From Ga0074130 sp035565355 (GTDB taxonomy: Bacteria > Pseudomonadota > Gammaproteobacteria > Burkholderiales > Rhodocyclaceae), in assembly GCA_035565355.1 (NCBI GenBank), contig DATMSM010000028.1, positions 1 through 35,937 of the forward strand: DNA of 35,937 bases, written 5' to 3'. Each line of letters opens with the position of its first letter. Position 1 is the stretch's first letter. The notes below the pieces were generated by a model. That model was not told where the DNA came from and did no database searches. It saw nothing but the letters and a program-made list of their open reading frames with translations. Below, piece by piece: positions 15,777 to 24,880 of the stretch. The translations under genes were made by a program, and so were the position numbers.

Positions 15777-16880
15777 TTATTTCAGAAGAATGCGCAGCAT
15801 CCGACGCAGAGGCTCAGCGGCGCCCCAGAGCAACTGGTCACCAATAACGAAGGCCGAAACGTACTCCGGGCCCATATTGAGCTTGCGCACGCGACCGACG
15901 CCGATCTTCAGGCCACCGGTGATGGAGGCCGGAGTAAGCTCCTGTTCCGTAAGACTTCTTTCATTCGGAACGAACTTAACCCAGTCGTTACCCGACTGAA
16001 TGATGGATTCGATCTCAGCCAGCGGCAGATCCTTCTTCAGCTTCAGGGTCAGCGCCAGGCTGTGGCAGCGCATGGCGCCAATACGCACACACAGGCCGTC
16101 CACCGGTACCGGGCTGGCATTGCCGAGGATCTTGTTCACCTCGGCCTGGCCCTTCCACTCTTCCTTGGACTGGCCATTGTCGAGCTGCTTGTCGATCCAG
16201 GGGATCAGGCCGCCGGCCAGCGGGGCCGGGAAGTATTCGCGCGGCACATCACTGCGAATGGTATGGGCGACCTTCTTGTCGATGTCCAGAATGGCGGAAG
16301 CCGGGGTGGACAGCTCGTGGGAGACGGCGGAATGGATCACGCCCATCCCCTTGAGCAGTTCGCGCATGTGGTTGGCACCACCGCCGGACGCCGCCTGATA
16401 GGTCATGGAGCTGACCCAGTCGACCAGACCGGCATGAAACAGGCCGCCCACGCCCATCAGCATGATGGAGTTGGTGCAGTTGCCGCCGATGTAGTTCTTG
16501 ACGCCCTTCTTGAGCGCGGCATCGATGACGTTCTGGTTGACCGGATCAAGGATGATGACAGCGTCATCTTCCATGCGCAGCGTCGAAGCCGCGTCGATCC
16601 AGTAGCCATTCCAACCGGCAGCACGCAGCTTGGGGAATATCTCGGTGGTGTAGTCGCCACCCTGGCAGGTGATGATGATGTCCATCGCCTGCAGCTCGGC
16701 GATGTTGTTGGCATCCTTGAGTGGCGCGCTACCCTTGCCCACATCGGGGCCGGCACCGCCGGGGTTCGAGGTGGTGAAGAACACCGGCTCGATGAGATCG
16801 AAATCCTTTTCCTCACGCATACGCTGCATGAGTACCGAGCCCACCATCCCGCGCCAACCAACCAGACCAACCTTCTTCAT
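15777..16880 (-). CDS. asd: Aspartate-semialdehyde dehydrogenase
   Basis: 367 residues, proteobacterial Asd type. The nucleotide-binding start is GLVGWRGMVGSVLMQRM, the catalytic cysteine is C135 in GGNCTNSIM, and the substrate-binding RIGAMRCHS is present. It reduces aspartyl phosphate to aspartate semialdehyde, the branch point to lysine and diaminopimelate, threonine and methionine. It lies 33 bases after leuB on the same strand. Downstream is fimV, the usual order in this group. It ends in TAA; no terminator is visible before fimV, so the two genes may share a transcript. Confidence 0.96.
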   Translation of the reverse strand: MKKVGLVGWRGMVGSVLMQRMREEKDFDLIEPVFFTTSNPGGAGPDVGKGSAPLKDANNIAELQAMDIIITCQGGDYTTEIFPKLRAAGWNGYWIDAASTLRMEDDAVIILDPVNQNVIDAALKKGVKNYIGGNCTNSIMLMGVGGLFHAGLVDWVSSMTYQAASGGGANHMRELLKGMGVIHSAVSHELSTPASAILDIDKKVAHTIRSDVPREYFPAPLAGGLIPWIDKQLDNGQSKEEWKGQAEVNKILGNASPVPVDGLCVRIGAMRCHSLALTLKLKKDLPLAEIESIIQSGNDWVKFVPNERSLTEQELTPASITGGLKIGVGRVRKLNMGPEYVSAFVIGDQLLWGAAEPLRRMLRILLK

Positions 16881-16913
16881 TTGCAGCCTCTTCCGAGTAA
16901 TTACCTGTGAGGA

Positions 16914-17969
16914 TTACAGTGCGGCCAGCACTGCGTCGCCCATTTCCTTGGTACCGACCAGCTTGGCCCCCGGCTCGTTGATATCGCCGGTGCGGTAGCC
17001 CTGGGCCAGCACCTTCTTGACCGCGGCCTCGATATGGTCGGCTTCAGCGCCCATAGCAAAAGAGTAGCGCAGCATCATGGCCGCCGACAGGATGGTCGCC
17101 AGGGGATTGGCCAGGTTCTTGCCGGCGATGTCCGGGGCCGAACCGTGGATAGGCTCGTACAGGCCGAAGTTCTTTTCGTTGAGCGAAGCCGACGGCAGCA
17201 TGCCGATCGAGCCGGTCAGCATGGAAGCGGCGTCCGACAGGATGTCGCCGAACATATTGCCGGTCAGGATCACGTCGAACTGCTTCGGGTTCTTGAGCAA
17301 CTGCATCGAGGCGTTATCGACATACATGTGTTCGACCTTGACGTCCGGGTATTCCTTGGCGATTCCAGTCACGACTTCGCGCCACAGCTGCATGGTTTCC
17401 AGCACATTGGCCTTATCCACCGAGCACAGGCGCTTGGAGCGCTTCTGCGCGGCCTGGAAGGCAACGTGGGCAACGCGAATGATCTCCGACTCCTTGTAGC
17501 GCATGGTGTCGTAACCCTCGCGCTCGCCGTTCGGCAGCGTATGGATGGCGCGCGGCTGGCCGAAGTAGATGTCGCCGGTGAGTTCGCGCACGATCAGAAT
17601 GTCCAAACCGGAAATGACTTCTTCCTTCATGGTCGAAGCATGCACCAGCTCCGGATACACCAGGGCCGGACGGAAGTTGGCGAACAGGTTCAGCTCGCGG
17701 CGCAGGCCGAGAATGGCTTGCTCCGGGCGCAGCTCGCGCGGCAGCGTGTCGAGCGAGAAGTCGCCGATGGCGCCGAACAGGATGGCGTCGGACTCCTTGG
17801 CCAGCTTCAGGCTGGCCTCGGGCAGCGGATGACCGGCGGCACGGTAGCCTTCGCCACCGACCGGGGCTTCCTCATACTCAGCCTTAATGCCGAGGGCCTG
17901 CAGCACGCGCACGGCCTGCGGAGTGATTTCCTTGCCAATCCCGTCACCGGGCATCACACAGATCTTCAT
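16914..17969 (-). CDS. leuB: 3-isopropylmalate dehydrogenase
   Basis: 351 residues from the ATG at 17969 (a TTG two codons upstream is also open). The sequence shows PGDGIGKEI, the substrate-binding RRELNLFANFRP, RELTGDIYFGQPR, YVDNASMQL and the NAD-site EPIHGSAPDIAGK. It oxidatively decarboxylates 3-isopropylmalate to 2-oxoisocaproate in leucine synthesis. It is third in leuC-leuD-leuB, 34 bases after leuD. leuA is not in the window. Confidence 0.96.
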   Translation of the reverse strand: MKICVMPGDGIGKEITPQAVRVLQALGIKAEYEEAPVGGEGYRAAGHPLPEASLKLAKESDAILFGAIGDFSLDTLPRELRPEQAILGLRRELNLFANFRPALVYPELVHASTMKEEVISGLDILIVRELTGDIYFGQPRAIHTLPNGEREGYDTMRYKESEIIRVAHVAFQAAQKRSKRLCSVDKANVLETMQLWREVVTGIAKEYPDVKVEHMYVDNASMQLLKNPKQFDVILTGNMFGDILSDAASMLTGSIGMLPSASLNEKNFGLYEPIHGSAPDIAGKNLANPLATILSAAMMLRYSFAMGAEADHIEAAVKKVLAQGYRTGDINEPGAKLVGTKEMGDAVLAAL

Positions 17970-18003
17970 GGTCAAACTTTCAGATAGAAATTAAAACGAA
18001 TGC

Positions 18004-18642
18004 TTATGCAAACAACCAGGGCTGCTCAACGCGACGCTTGGCTTCGAAAGCCTTGATCAAATCGGCCTTCTGCAGCGTCAGGCCGATATCGTCGAGGCCA
18101 TTGAGCAGGCAGTGCTTGCGGAAACCGTCGATCTCGAAAGAGATCACCTTGCCATCCGGGCGGGTGATGGTCTGCTTGTCGAGGTCGATATCCAGCGTGT
18201 AGCCGACATGCTCCTCGACCTGCTTGAAGATGGTATCGACTTCGGCTTCCGGCAACTTGATCGGCAGCAAACCGTTCTTGAAGCTGTTATTGAAGAAGAT
18301 ATCCGCGAAGCTCGGGCCGATGATGGCGCGGAAGCCGTAGTCCTCCAGAGCCCACGGCGCATGCTCGCGCGAGGAGCCACAGCCGAAGTTGTCACGCACC
18401 AACAGCACCGAGGCGCCCTGATAACGCGGCTTATTGAGTACGAAGCCAGGATTGAGCGGGCGCTTGGAGTTATCCATGCCCGGCTCGCCGTGATCGAGAT
18501 AGCGCCATTCGTCGAAGGCATTCGGTCCAAAGCCCGAACGCTTGATCGACTTGAGGAACTGCTTGGGGATGATGGCGTCGGTATCGACGTTGGCGCGATC
18601 CAGCGGCGCTACCAACCCGTTGAGTTGAGTGAACTTACGCAT
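18004..18642 (-). CDS. leuD: 3-isopropylmalate dehydratase small subunit
   Basis: 212 residues, the bacterial LeuD1 length. It has DRANVDTDAIIPKQFLK near the start and the NFGCGSSREHAPWAL swivel-domain motif near residue 85. With LeuC it isomerises 2-isopropylmalate to 3-isopropylmalate. Its ATG is 7 bases after the leuC stop, so the subunits are co-translated. There is no small entericidin-like gene between leuC and leuD, unlike in some betaproteobacteria. Confidence 0.96.
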   Translation of the reverse strand: MRKFTQLNGLVAPLDRANVDTDAIIPKQFLKSIKRSGFGPNAFDEWRYLDHGEPGMDNSKRPLNPGFVLNKPRYQGASVLLVRDNFGCGSSREHAPWALEDYGFRAIIGPSFADIFFNNSFKNGLLPIKLPEAEVDTIFKQVEEHVGYTLDIDLDKQTITRPDGKVISFEIDGFRKHCLLNGLDDIGLTLQKADLIKAFEAKRRVEQPWLFA

Positions 18643-18649
18643 ATCGACC

Positions 18650-20056
18650 TCAGGAAAGCTTACGCACGTCGGCGAAATGGCCCGCCACGGCAGCAGCTGC
18701 TGCCATCGCCGGGCTGACCAGATGAGTGCGGCCGCCGTTACCCTGGCGACCTTCGAAGTTGCGGTTCGAGGTCGAGGCGCAACGCTCGCCCGGCTCGAGA
18801 CGGTCGGCGTTCATGGCCAGACACATGGAGCAACCCGGCTCGCGCCATTCGAAGCCGGCGTCCTTGAACACCTTGTCCAGCCCCTCGGCTTCGGCCTGGC
18901 GCTTGACCAGGCCGGAGCCCGGCACCACCATCGCCAATTTGACGTTGGCGGCCACCTTGCGGCCCTTGGCCACGGCGGCGGCCTCGCGCAAATCCTCGAT
19001 GCGCGAGTTGGTGCAGGAACCGATGAAGACCTTGTCGATTGCGATCTCGGCCATCGGCGTGCGCGGCGTCAGGCCCATGTACTGCAGCGCACGGGCCACA
19101 CCTTCGCGCTTGACCGGGTCGGCGAAGTCGTCGGGCGATGGCACGGCACCGTCGATGGTGGTGACCATTTCCGGCGAAGTACCCCAGGTCACCTGCGGCT
19201 GAATCTCGCTGGCATCGAGCGTGACCACACGGTCGAACTCGGCGCCCTCGTCGGACACCAGCGTGCGCCAGTAGGCGACAGCGGCATCCCACTGCTCCGG
19301 CTTGGGCGCAAACGGGCGGCCCTTGAGATAGTTGATGGTGTTGTCGTCCACCGCCACCATGCCGGCACGCGCGCCAGCCTCGATAGCCATGTTGCACAGC
19401 GTCATGCGCCCTTCCATAGACAGCGCACGAATCGCCTCGCCGCCGAATTCGATGGCGTAGCCGGTACCGCCAGCGGTACCGATCTTGCCGATGATGGCGA
19501 GCGCAATGTCCTTGCCCGACAGGCCAGCGCCGAGCTTGCCGTCCACGCGCACAAGCATGGACTTGGACTTCTTCTGCAGCAGGCATTGCGTGGCCATGAC
19601 ATGTTCGACTTCAGAGGTGCCAATGCCGTGCGCCAGACAGGCGAAGGCGCCGTGCGTGCTGGTGTGCGAGTCACCACAAACCACGGTCATGCCCGGCAAC
19701 GTGGCGCCGTTTTCAGGGCCCATGACGTGCACGATGCCCTGCCGCTCATCCTTGAACGGGAAGTAGGCGAGCGCGCCGAATTCCTTGATATTGGCATCCA
19801 GCGTCTCGACCTGCTGACGCGAGATCGGGTCCTGGATGCCCAGTTCCCAGTGGTCGGTCGGCGTATTGTGGTCGGCCGTGGCAACAATCGACGAGATGCG
19901 CCACAGCTTGCGATTGGCGAGCTTCAGGCCCTCAAAAGCCTGCGGGCTGGTGACTTCATGCACCAGATGGCGGTCGATATAGAGCAGCGTGGTGCCATCC
20001 TCTTCGGTATGGACCACGTGGTTGTTCCAGAGCTTGTCGTAAAGCGTTTGCGGCAT
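18650..20056 (-). CDS. leuC: 3-isopropylmalate dehydratase large subunit
   Basis: 468 residues. The three [4Fe-4S] ligands are visible: C348 in FIGSCTNSR, and C409 and C412 in EPGCSMCLAMN. Substrate-contact segments include DHNTPT, CGDSHTSTHGAFA and STSNRNFEGRQG. It is the aconitase-like subunit of isopropylmalate isomerase. It is first of the leuCDB genes, 96 bases after the MFS transporter gene. I could not define a convincing promoter in that gap, so readthrough from aroC and the transporter is possible. Confidence 0.97.
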   Translation of the reverse strand: MPQTLYDKLWNNHVVHTEEDGTTLLYIDRHLVHEVTSPQAFEGLKLANRKLWRISSIVATADHNTPTDHWELGIQDPISRQQVETLDANIKEFGALAYFPFKDERQGIVHVMGPENGATLPGMTVVCGDSHTSTHGAFACLAHGIGTSEVEHVMATQCLLQKKSKSMLVRVDGKLGAGLSGKDIALAIIGKIGTAGGTGYAIEFGGEAIRALSMEGRMTLCNMAIEAGARAGMVAVDDNTINYLKGRPFAPKPEQWDAAVAYWRTLVSDEGAEFDRVVTLDASEIQPQVTWGTSPEMVTTIDGAVPSPDDFADPVKREGVARALQYMGLTPRTPMAEIAIDKVFIGSCTNSRIEDLREAAAVAKGRKVAANVKLAMVVPGSGLVKRQAEAEGLDKVFKDAGFEWREPGCSMCLAMNADRLEPGERCASTSNRNFEGRQGNGGRTHLVSPAMAAAAAVAGHFADVRKLS

Positions 20057-20152
20057 GGCTATTCCGGTGATCAGAAATTGGCTTGCGAGAACCTTAGATT
20101 ATGTCACAGACCAGCCCCGGCCGGCGATCCAAAGCCTTGATTCGGCGCAGTT

Positions 20153-21316
20153 CTACGGCTTATAGGGAGCAGATCTCGGCAGTCCGATGAAAATCAACAA
20201 TAAACCGCAGATGCCCGCCACGGCCGCAAAGCTATAAACCCAACCAGCACCGACGGGCTGCCACAGCCAACTGCTGATCAGGGAACCAACCAGACCACCG
20301 GCGCCGAAAGAGGCGCTGCCATACAGCCCCTGTACCCGCCCTTGGTGGCGCGGATCAAACCAGCGATTCAGGGCCGACATTGCTGTCGCATGGCACACGC
20401 CGAAGGTGGCGCCGTGCAATATCTGCGCAAACAACACCAGCAGTAGGGACTCCACGCCCCAGGCGATCAGCAGGAAACGCAGACCCGCCGCCGCAAAGCT
20501 GAACAGGAACAAACCTCGCAGCGACCAGCGTCGCAGGATTTGCGGCATGTAGATGAAGACGATGATCTCCGCGACCACGCCCAGCGCCCATAGCAGGCCC
20601 ACTGCCGTCTTGCTGTAGCCGTGATCGACCAGATGGATCGAATAGAAGACGTAGAGCGGCCCGTGCGCCACCGACATGAAGAAGCAGGCGGCAAGCACAT
20701 ACATGACCTCGGGCCGTTTGAGCAGAGGCAACAAGGGCTCGGGGGCATGCGTGGCGTGGCGAACCCGGGTTTCCGGCATCAGCATGGCCGCCAGCGCCGT
20801 GCCCGCCAGCAGGACCACGCAACTCCACAGCACGGCCACGGCAGGCGTGTAGTCGAGCAGATTGCCGACCGTCGCGACCACAACAATAAAGCCCAGCGAA
20901 CCCCACAGGCGGATGCGCCCGTAGCGCTCGGGCTGCGTGCGCAGATGCTCGAGCGTCAGCGACTCGGTCAGCGGCAGCGCGGCGCTCCAGAACAGGGCCA
21001 GCACGGCAATCACCCCCAGCATGGGGGTGAAACGCTCAATGAAAAACAGGGGGATGAAGCACAGCAAGCCCATCGTCACCGACAGGCGGATCAGCGGCGT
21101 ACGCCGCCCCCAACGGTCGGCCAGCGAGCCCCACAGATAAGGCGCGAAGATGCGCATGATCTGCATCATCGAGATCACCACGCCTATCATCAGCGCGGAG
21201 AACTCGAGCGACTGCAGGTACAAGCCGAAATAGGAGTTGTACGCGCCGATGAAGGCGAAGTAGAAGAAGTAGAACGAAGAAAGCCGCCAGTACGGCGGCT
21301 TTTCAGACGACACCAT
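20153..21316 (-). CDS. MFS transporter, HcaT/LacY-like (PPP) type
   Basis: 387 residues with about 12 hydrophobic segments. The loop between helices 2 and 3 is GSLADRWGRRTPLI, a degenerate MFS signature, and helix 1 contains YFFYFAFIGAYNSYFGLYLQ, typical of the MFS_1-like group that includes the phenylpropionate permease HcaT and nucleoside:proton symporters. The substrate cannot be read from sequence. The ATG is 8 bases after the aroC stop, so it is probably co-expressed with chorismate synthase. That hints at an aromatic or shikimate-pathway solute, but the link rests only on position. Confidence 0.8.
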   Translation of the reverse strand: MVSSEKPPYWRLSSFYFFYFAFIGAYNSYFGLYLQSLEFSALMIGVVISMMQIMRIFAPYLWGSLADRWGRRTPLIRLSVTMGLLCFIPLFFIERFTPMLGVIAVLALFWSAALPLTESLTLEHLRTQPERYGRIRLWGSLGFIVVVATVGNLLDYTPAVAVLWSCVVLLAGTALAAMLMPETRVRHATHAPEPLLPLLKRPEVMYVLAACFFMSVAHGPLYVFYSIHLVDHGYSKTAVGLLWALGVVAEIIVFIYMPQILRRWSLRGLFLFSFAAAGLRFLLIAWGVESLLLVLFAQILHGATFGVCHATAMSALNRWFDPRHQGRVQGLYGSASFGAGGLVGSLISSWLWQPVGAGWVYSFAAVAGICGLLLIFIGLPRSAPYKP

Positions 21317-21324
21317 GACAGCGC

Positions 21325-22428
21325 TTAACCGGCGACTTTGCCCGGGACCTTAGGCGTGGTGCACACCACATCGCCACACTGCGCGCGATGATGCATGGCA
21401 GCGTCGATCAGCGTCAGTGCCAGCATGGCTTCGGCGATCGGCGTGGCACGGATGCCGACGCACGGATCGTGACGGCCATGGGTTTCGACCGTGGTCGCAT
21501 TGCCTTCCAGATCGATGGTGCGGCGCGACAGACGAATGCTCGAGGTCGGCTTGATCGCGATATTGACGACGACGTCCTGTCCGGTCGAAATACCGCCCAG
21601 CACGCCGCCAGCGTTGTTGCTGAGGAAACCTTCAGGCGTCATTTCATCGCCATGCTCGGTGCCCTTCTGGGCCACCGACTTGAAGCCGGCACCGACTTCC
21701 ACGCCCTTGACCGCATTGATGCCCATCATGGCGTAGGCCAGCACCGCGTCGAGTCGGTCATAGACGGGATCGCCCCAGCCCACCGGCACACCGGAGGCCA
21801 CGGCGGTGATTTTCGCCCCCACCGATTCGCCCGACTTGCGCAGCGCGTCCATGTAGTTCTCGAGCTGCCCGACTATTTCGGCATTCGGTGCAAAGAACGG
21901 GTTGTTTTGCGTTTCTTCCCAGGAGACAAAGGGAATCTCGACTTCGCCAAGCTGGCTCATGTAACCGCGAATTTCGATGCCGTACTGCTGCTTCAGCCAC
22001 TTCTTGGCGATGGCGCCGGCAGCAACCCGCACGGCGGTCTCGCGCGCGGAGGAACGGCCACCGCCGCGATGGTCGCGGAAGCCGTACTTCTGCGTGTAAA
22101 CATAGTCGGCGTGGCCCGGCCGGAAAGCCAGGGCGATATTGCCGTAGTCCTTGCTGCGCTGGTCCTGGTTGCGAATCAAGAGTGCAATCGGGGTACCGGT
22201 GGTCTTGCCTTCAAACACGCCGGAAAGAATCTCGACCTCGTCCGGCTCGCGACGCTGCGTCACATGGCGCGAGGTACCCGGCTTACGCCGGTCCAGCTCC
22301 AATTGGATCTCTTCAACCGTGATTTCCAGTCCGGGCGGGCAGCCGTCGACGACGCAGCCGATTGCCGGGCCGTGCGACTCGCCAAAGGAAGTGACGCAAA
22401 ACAGCTTGCCGAATGTATTGCCGGACAT
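21325..22428 (-). CDS. aroC: Chorismate synthase
   Basis: 367 residues. Signatures include GESHGPAIGCVVDGCPPG, the RPGHADY segment, the FMN-binding YGFRDHRGGGRSSARET, and RHDPCVGIRA near the end. It converts EPSP to chorismate using reduced FMN. GAGG stands about 8 bases before the ATG. It faces the divergent cyanophycin locus across a 175-bp gap. A possible extended -10 lies upstream. The end of the frame is close to the MFS gene, so the two form a pair. Confidence 0.97.
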   Translation of the reverse strand: MSGNTFGKLFCVTSFGESHGPAIGCVVDGCPPGLEITVEEIQLELDRRKPGTSRHVTQRREPDEVEILSGVFEGKTTGTPIALLIRNQDQRSKDYGNIALAFRPGHADYVYTQKYGFRDHRGGGRSSARETAVRVAAGAIAKKWLKQQYGIEIRGYMSQLGEVEIPFVSWEETQNNPFFAPNAEIVGQLENYMDALRKSGESVGAKITAVASGVPVGWGDPVYDRLDAVLAYAMMGINAVKGVEVGAGFKSVAQKGTEHGDEMTPEGFLSNNAGGVLGGISTGQDVVVNIAIKPTSSIRLSRRTIDLEGNATTVETHGRHDPCVGIRATPIAEAMLALTLIDAAMHHRAQCGDVVCTTPKVPGKVAG

Positions 22429-22488
22429 GCAAAACCTCTTGGGAGAATAAATGCGCAGCGTGTAAACCTAAGCTGCCTTGATGCGTTG

Positions 22489-22497
22489 ATTTTATCA
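22489..22497 (-). promoter_or_regulatory. Possible extended -10 element for aroC
   Basis: On the minus strand TG (22497-22496), one base, then TAAAAT (22494 to 22489). No convincing -35 is seen. It lies about 60 bases upstream of the aroC ATG in the divergent aroC-ABC gap. Confidence 0.35.
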
Positions 22498-22547
22498 CGC
22501 GGCCCCCAATGCCCCATGGTGGCCGCTTTTGTTTACTGGCGCTCACG

Positions 22548-22553
22548 TATACT
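22548..22553 (+). promoter_or_regulatory. Possible -10 element for the cyanophycin locus
   Basis: TATACT about 50 bases upstream of the ABC transporter ATG. No canonical -35 hexamer is found at 16-18 bases, so an activator may be needed or the call may be wrong. Confidence 0.3.
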
Positions 22554-22603
22554 GAAGCGCCTCCAATAGCCTGAATATCCAGTAATTCAAGACACCTCAC
22601 CCC

Positions 22604-24880
22604 ATGAGCAGCCCCCTCCTCAGCAGCAACCCCAACCTCCCCCAGCCCTGGCAAGCGGAGGCCGCGACACGGTTAAACGCAGAGGAAAGCGCCCTTGCCA
22701 CGCTCGAACTGGATCTCGACAGCGAGCTGCGCTTCAGCCGTGGGCTGATACTGCTCAGCGAACAACGCCTCCAGGCACGTGCAGGAGAAGCGCCTGGAAA
22801 CGGGTGGCAGAGCTGGGAACTGCGCGCTGGCCTTGCGCTTCGGCATCACGATCACGCCGGCATAGGCACGCTGGAGCTCATGGACAACAGCAGCGGCACG
22901 CCGACGCGACTTGCGGCCTGGCGCTACACGCTGGAACAGAACGTCGCCGCCCTGCGCCTGATCGAGAAGTTTGACAAGCAGCTCGAAGCGGTCGTCAACG
23001 GACATCCGCCGGTAGTCGAGGAAGTCGTCGCCTGCCCGACCTGCAGGGCGCTGCTGGAGCCCGGCCAGGAAGAGTGCCCGATCTGCACACGCGAACTGCA
23101 GACGCCACCCTCGACCTGGACCCTGTTTCGCCTGTGGCGCTTCGCCCATCCTTACCGGTGGCAGTTGCTGGGTGGTTTTCTGCTGACGCTGGCCTCGACC
23201 GGTGCCACACTGGTGCCGCCCTATCTGACCATGCCGCTGATGGACGAGGTGCTGATCCCCTTCCAGAACGGCGAACCCATGAACTGGTCGCTGGCGGGCA
23301 TGTATCTGGGCGGCCTGCTCGGTGCCGCCGCCGTCGCCTGGGTGCTGGGCTGGATCCGTACCTACATCCTCGCCCGCGTGTCGGAGCGCATCGGCCGCGA
23401 CCTGCGCACCACCACTTATCGGCACCTGATGGGCCTGTCGCTGGAGTACTTCGGTGGCAAGCGCACCGGCGACCTGATTGCGCGCATCGGCAACGAAACC
23501 GACCGCATCAATATCTTCCTCTCGCTGGACCTGCTCAACTTCGCCACCGACGTGCTGATGATCGCGATGACCGCGGTGATCCTGTTCAGCATCAACCCGT
23601 GGCTGGCTCTCGTCACCCTGCTGCCCTTACCCATCATCGGCTGGATGATCCATTTCGTGCGCGAGAAGCTGCGCACCGGCTTCGAGCGCATCGACCGCGT
23701 CTGGGCCGAGGTCACCAATGTGCTCGCCGACACCATCCCCGGCATTCGCGTAGTCAAGGCCTTTGCCCAGGAGAAGCGCGAAGCCGACCGCTTCCTCGAA
23801 GCCAACCAGCGCAATCTGGCGATGAACGACAGGCTCAACAAGACCTGGTCGGTATTCACCCCCACCGTCACGCTGCTGACCGAGATCGGCCTGCTCGTGG
23901 TCTGGGTTTTCGGCATCTGGCAGATCGCCCACGGCGAAAGCACCGTCGGCGTGTTAACCGCCTTCCTCGCCTATATCGGTCGCTTCTACACCCGCCTCGA
24001 CTCGATGAGCCGCATCGTTTCGGCCACGCAGCGTGCCGCTTCCTCGACCAAGCGCATCTTCGACATTCTCGACCATGTCTCCAGCGTGCCGGAGCCGGCC
24101 AACCCGCGCCCCTTGCCGCAGGTTACCGGCCAGATCTCGATGCGCGATGTTGGCTTCCGCTATGGCAACCGCGCGGTGATCCGCAACCTTGATCTCGATA
24201 TCCAGCCGGGCGAAATGATCGGCCTGGTCGGCCATAGCGGATCAGGAAAAAGTACTTTGGTTAACTTGATCTGCCGCTTCTACGACGTGACCCAGGGCTC
24301 GGTAAAGATCGACGGTGTGGACATCCGCTCGGTCGCGATCGCCGACTATCGCAGCAATGTCGGTCTGGTGCTGCAGGAGCCCTTCCTCTTCTTCGGCACC
24401 ATCGCCGAGAACATCGCCTACGGCAAGCCGGACGCGACGCGCGAGGAAATCATCGCCGCCGCCCGTGCCGCGCATGCCCACGAATTCATCCTGCGCCTGC
24501 CGCAGGGCTATGACTCGCTGGTCGGCGAGCGCGGCCAGGGCCTCTCCGGCGGCGAGCGCCAGCGCATCTCCATCGCTCGCGCATTGCTGATCAATCCGCG
24601 CATCCTCATCCTCGATGAAGCCACTTCCGCCGTGGACACCGAGACCGAGAAGGAAATCCAGAAGGCGCTCGACAACCTCGTGCTCGGCCGTACCACCATC
24701 GCCATTGCCCACCGCCTGTCTACCTTGCGCAAGGCGGATCGCCTCGTGGTCATGGACCGCGGCGAAATCGTCGAGATCGGCAACCACGACGCGCTGATGG
24801 CGCGCGAGGGCCACTACTACCGCCTCTATCAGGCCCAGCAACGCACGCATGCAGAACTGGCCGAAGGAGAAAATGCATGA
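22604..24880 (+). CDS. Cyanophycin-associated ABC transporter, exporter-type half transporter
   Basis: 758 residues. About 165 N-terminal residues are not part of a normal ABC half transporter: a beta-rich region (about 30-115, PH-like in feel) and a zinc-ribbon-like C144-x2-C147...C158-x2-C161. Then six transmembrane helices (about 180-470) and an ATPase domain with Walker A G543-T551 (GHSGSGKST), LSGGERQR (647-654), Walker B ILILDEAT (D671, E672) and the H-loop AIAHRLST. The ATPase is intact, so a homodimeric type I exporter is expected. Genes of this kind occur next to cyanophycin synthetases in proteobacteria; the substrate is unknown. The TGA overlaps the next ATG. Codons around Walker A are oddly AT-rich. 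Confidence 0.88.
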   Translation: MSSPLLSSNPNLPQPWQAEAATRLNAEESALATLELDLDSELRFSRGLILLSEQRLQARAGEAPGNGWQSWELRAGLALRHHDHAGIGTLELMDNSSGTPTRLAAWRYTLEQNVAALRLIEKFDKQLEAVVNGHPPVVEEVVACPTCRALLEPGQEECPICTRELQTPPSTWTLFRLWRFAHPYRWQLLGGFLLTLASTGATLVPPYLTMPLMDEVLIPFQNGEPMNWSLAGMYLGGLLGAAAVAWVLGWIRTYILARVSERIGRDLRTTTYRHLMGLSLEYFGGKRTGDLIARIGNETDRINIFLSLDLLNFATDVLMIAMTAVILFSINPWLALVTLLPLPIIGWMIHFVREKLRTGFERIDRVWAEVTNVLADTIPGIRVVKAFAQEKREADRFLEANQRNLAMNDRLNKTWSVFTPTVTLLTEIGLLVVWVFGIWQIAHGESTVGVLTAFLAYIGRFYTRLDSMSRIVSATQRAASSTKRIFDILDHVSSVPEPANPRPLPQVTGQISMRDVGFRYGNRAVIRNLDLDIQPGEMIGLVGHSGSGKSTLVNLICRFYDVTQGSVKIDGVDIRSVAIADYRSNVGLVLQEPFLFFGTIAENIAYGKPDATREEIIAAARAAHAHEFILRLPQGYDSLVGERGQGLSGGERQRISIARALLINPRILILDEATSAVDTETEKEIQKALDNLVLGRTTIAIAHRLSTLRKADRLVVMDRGEIVEIGNHDALMAREGHYYRLYQAQQRTHAELAEGENA

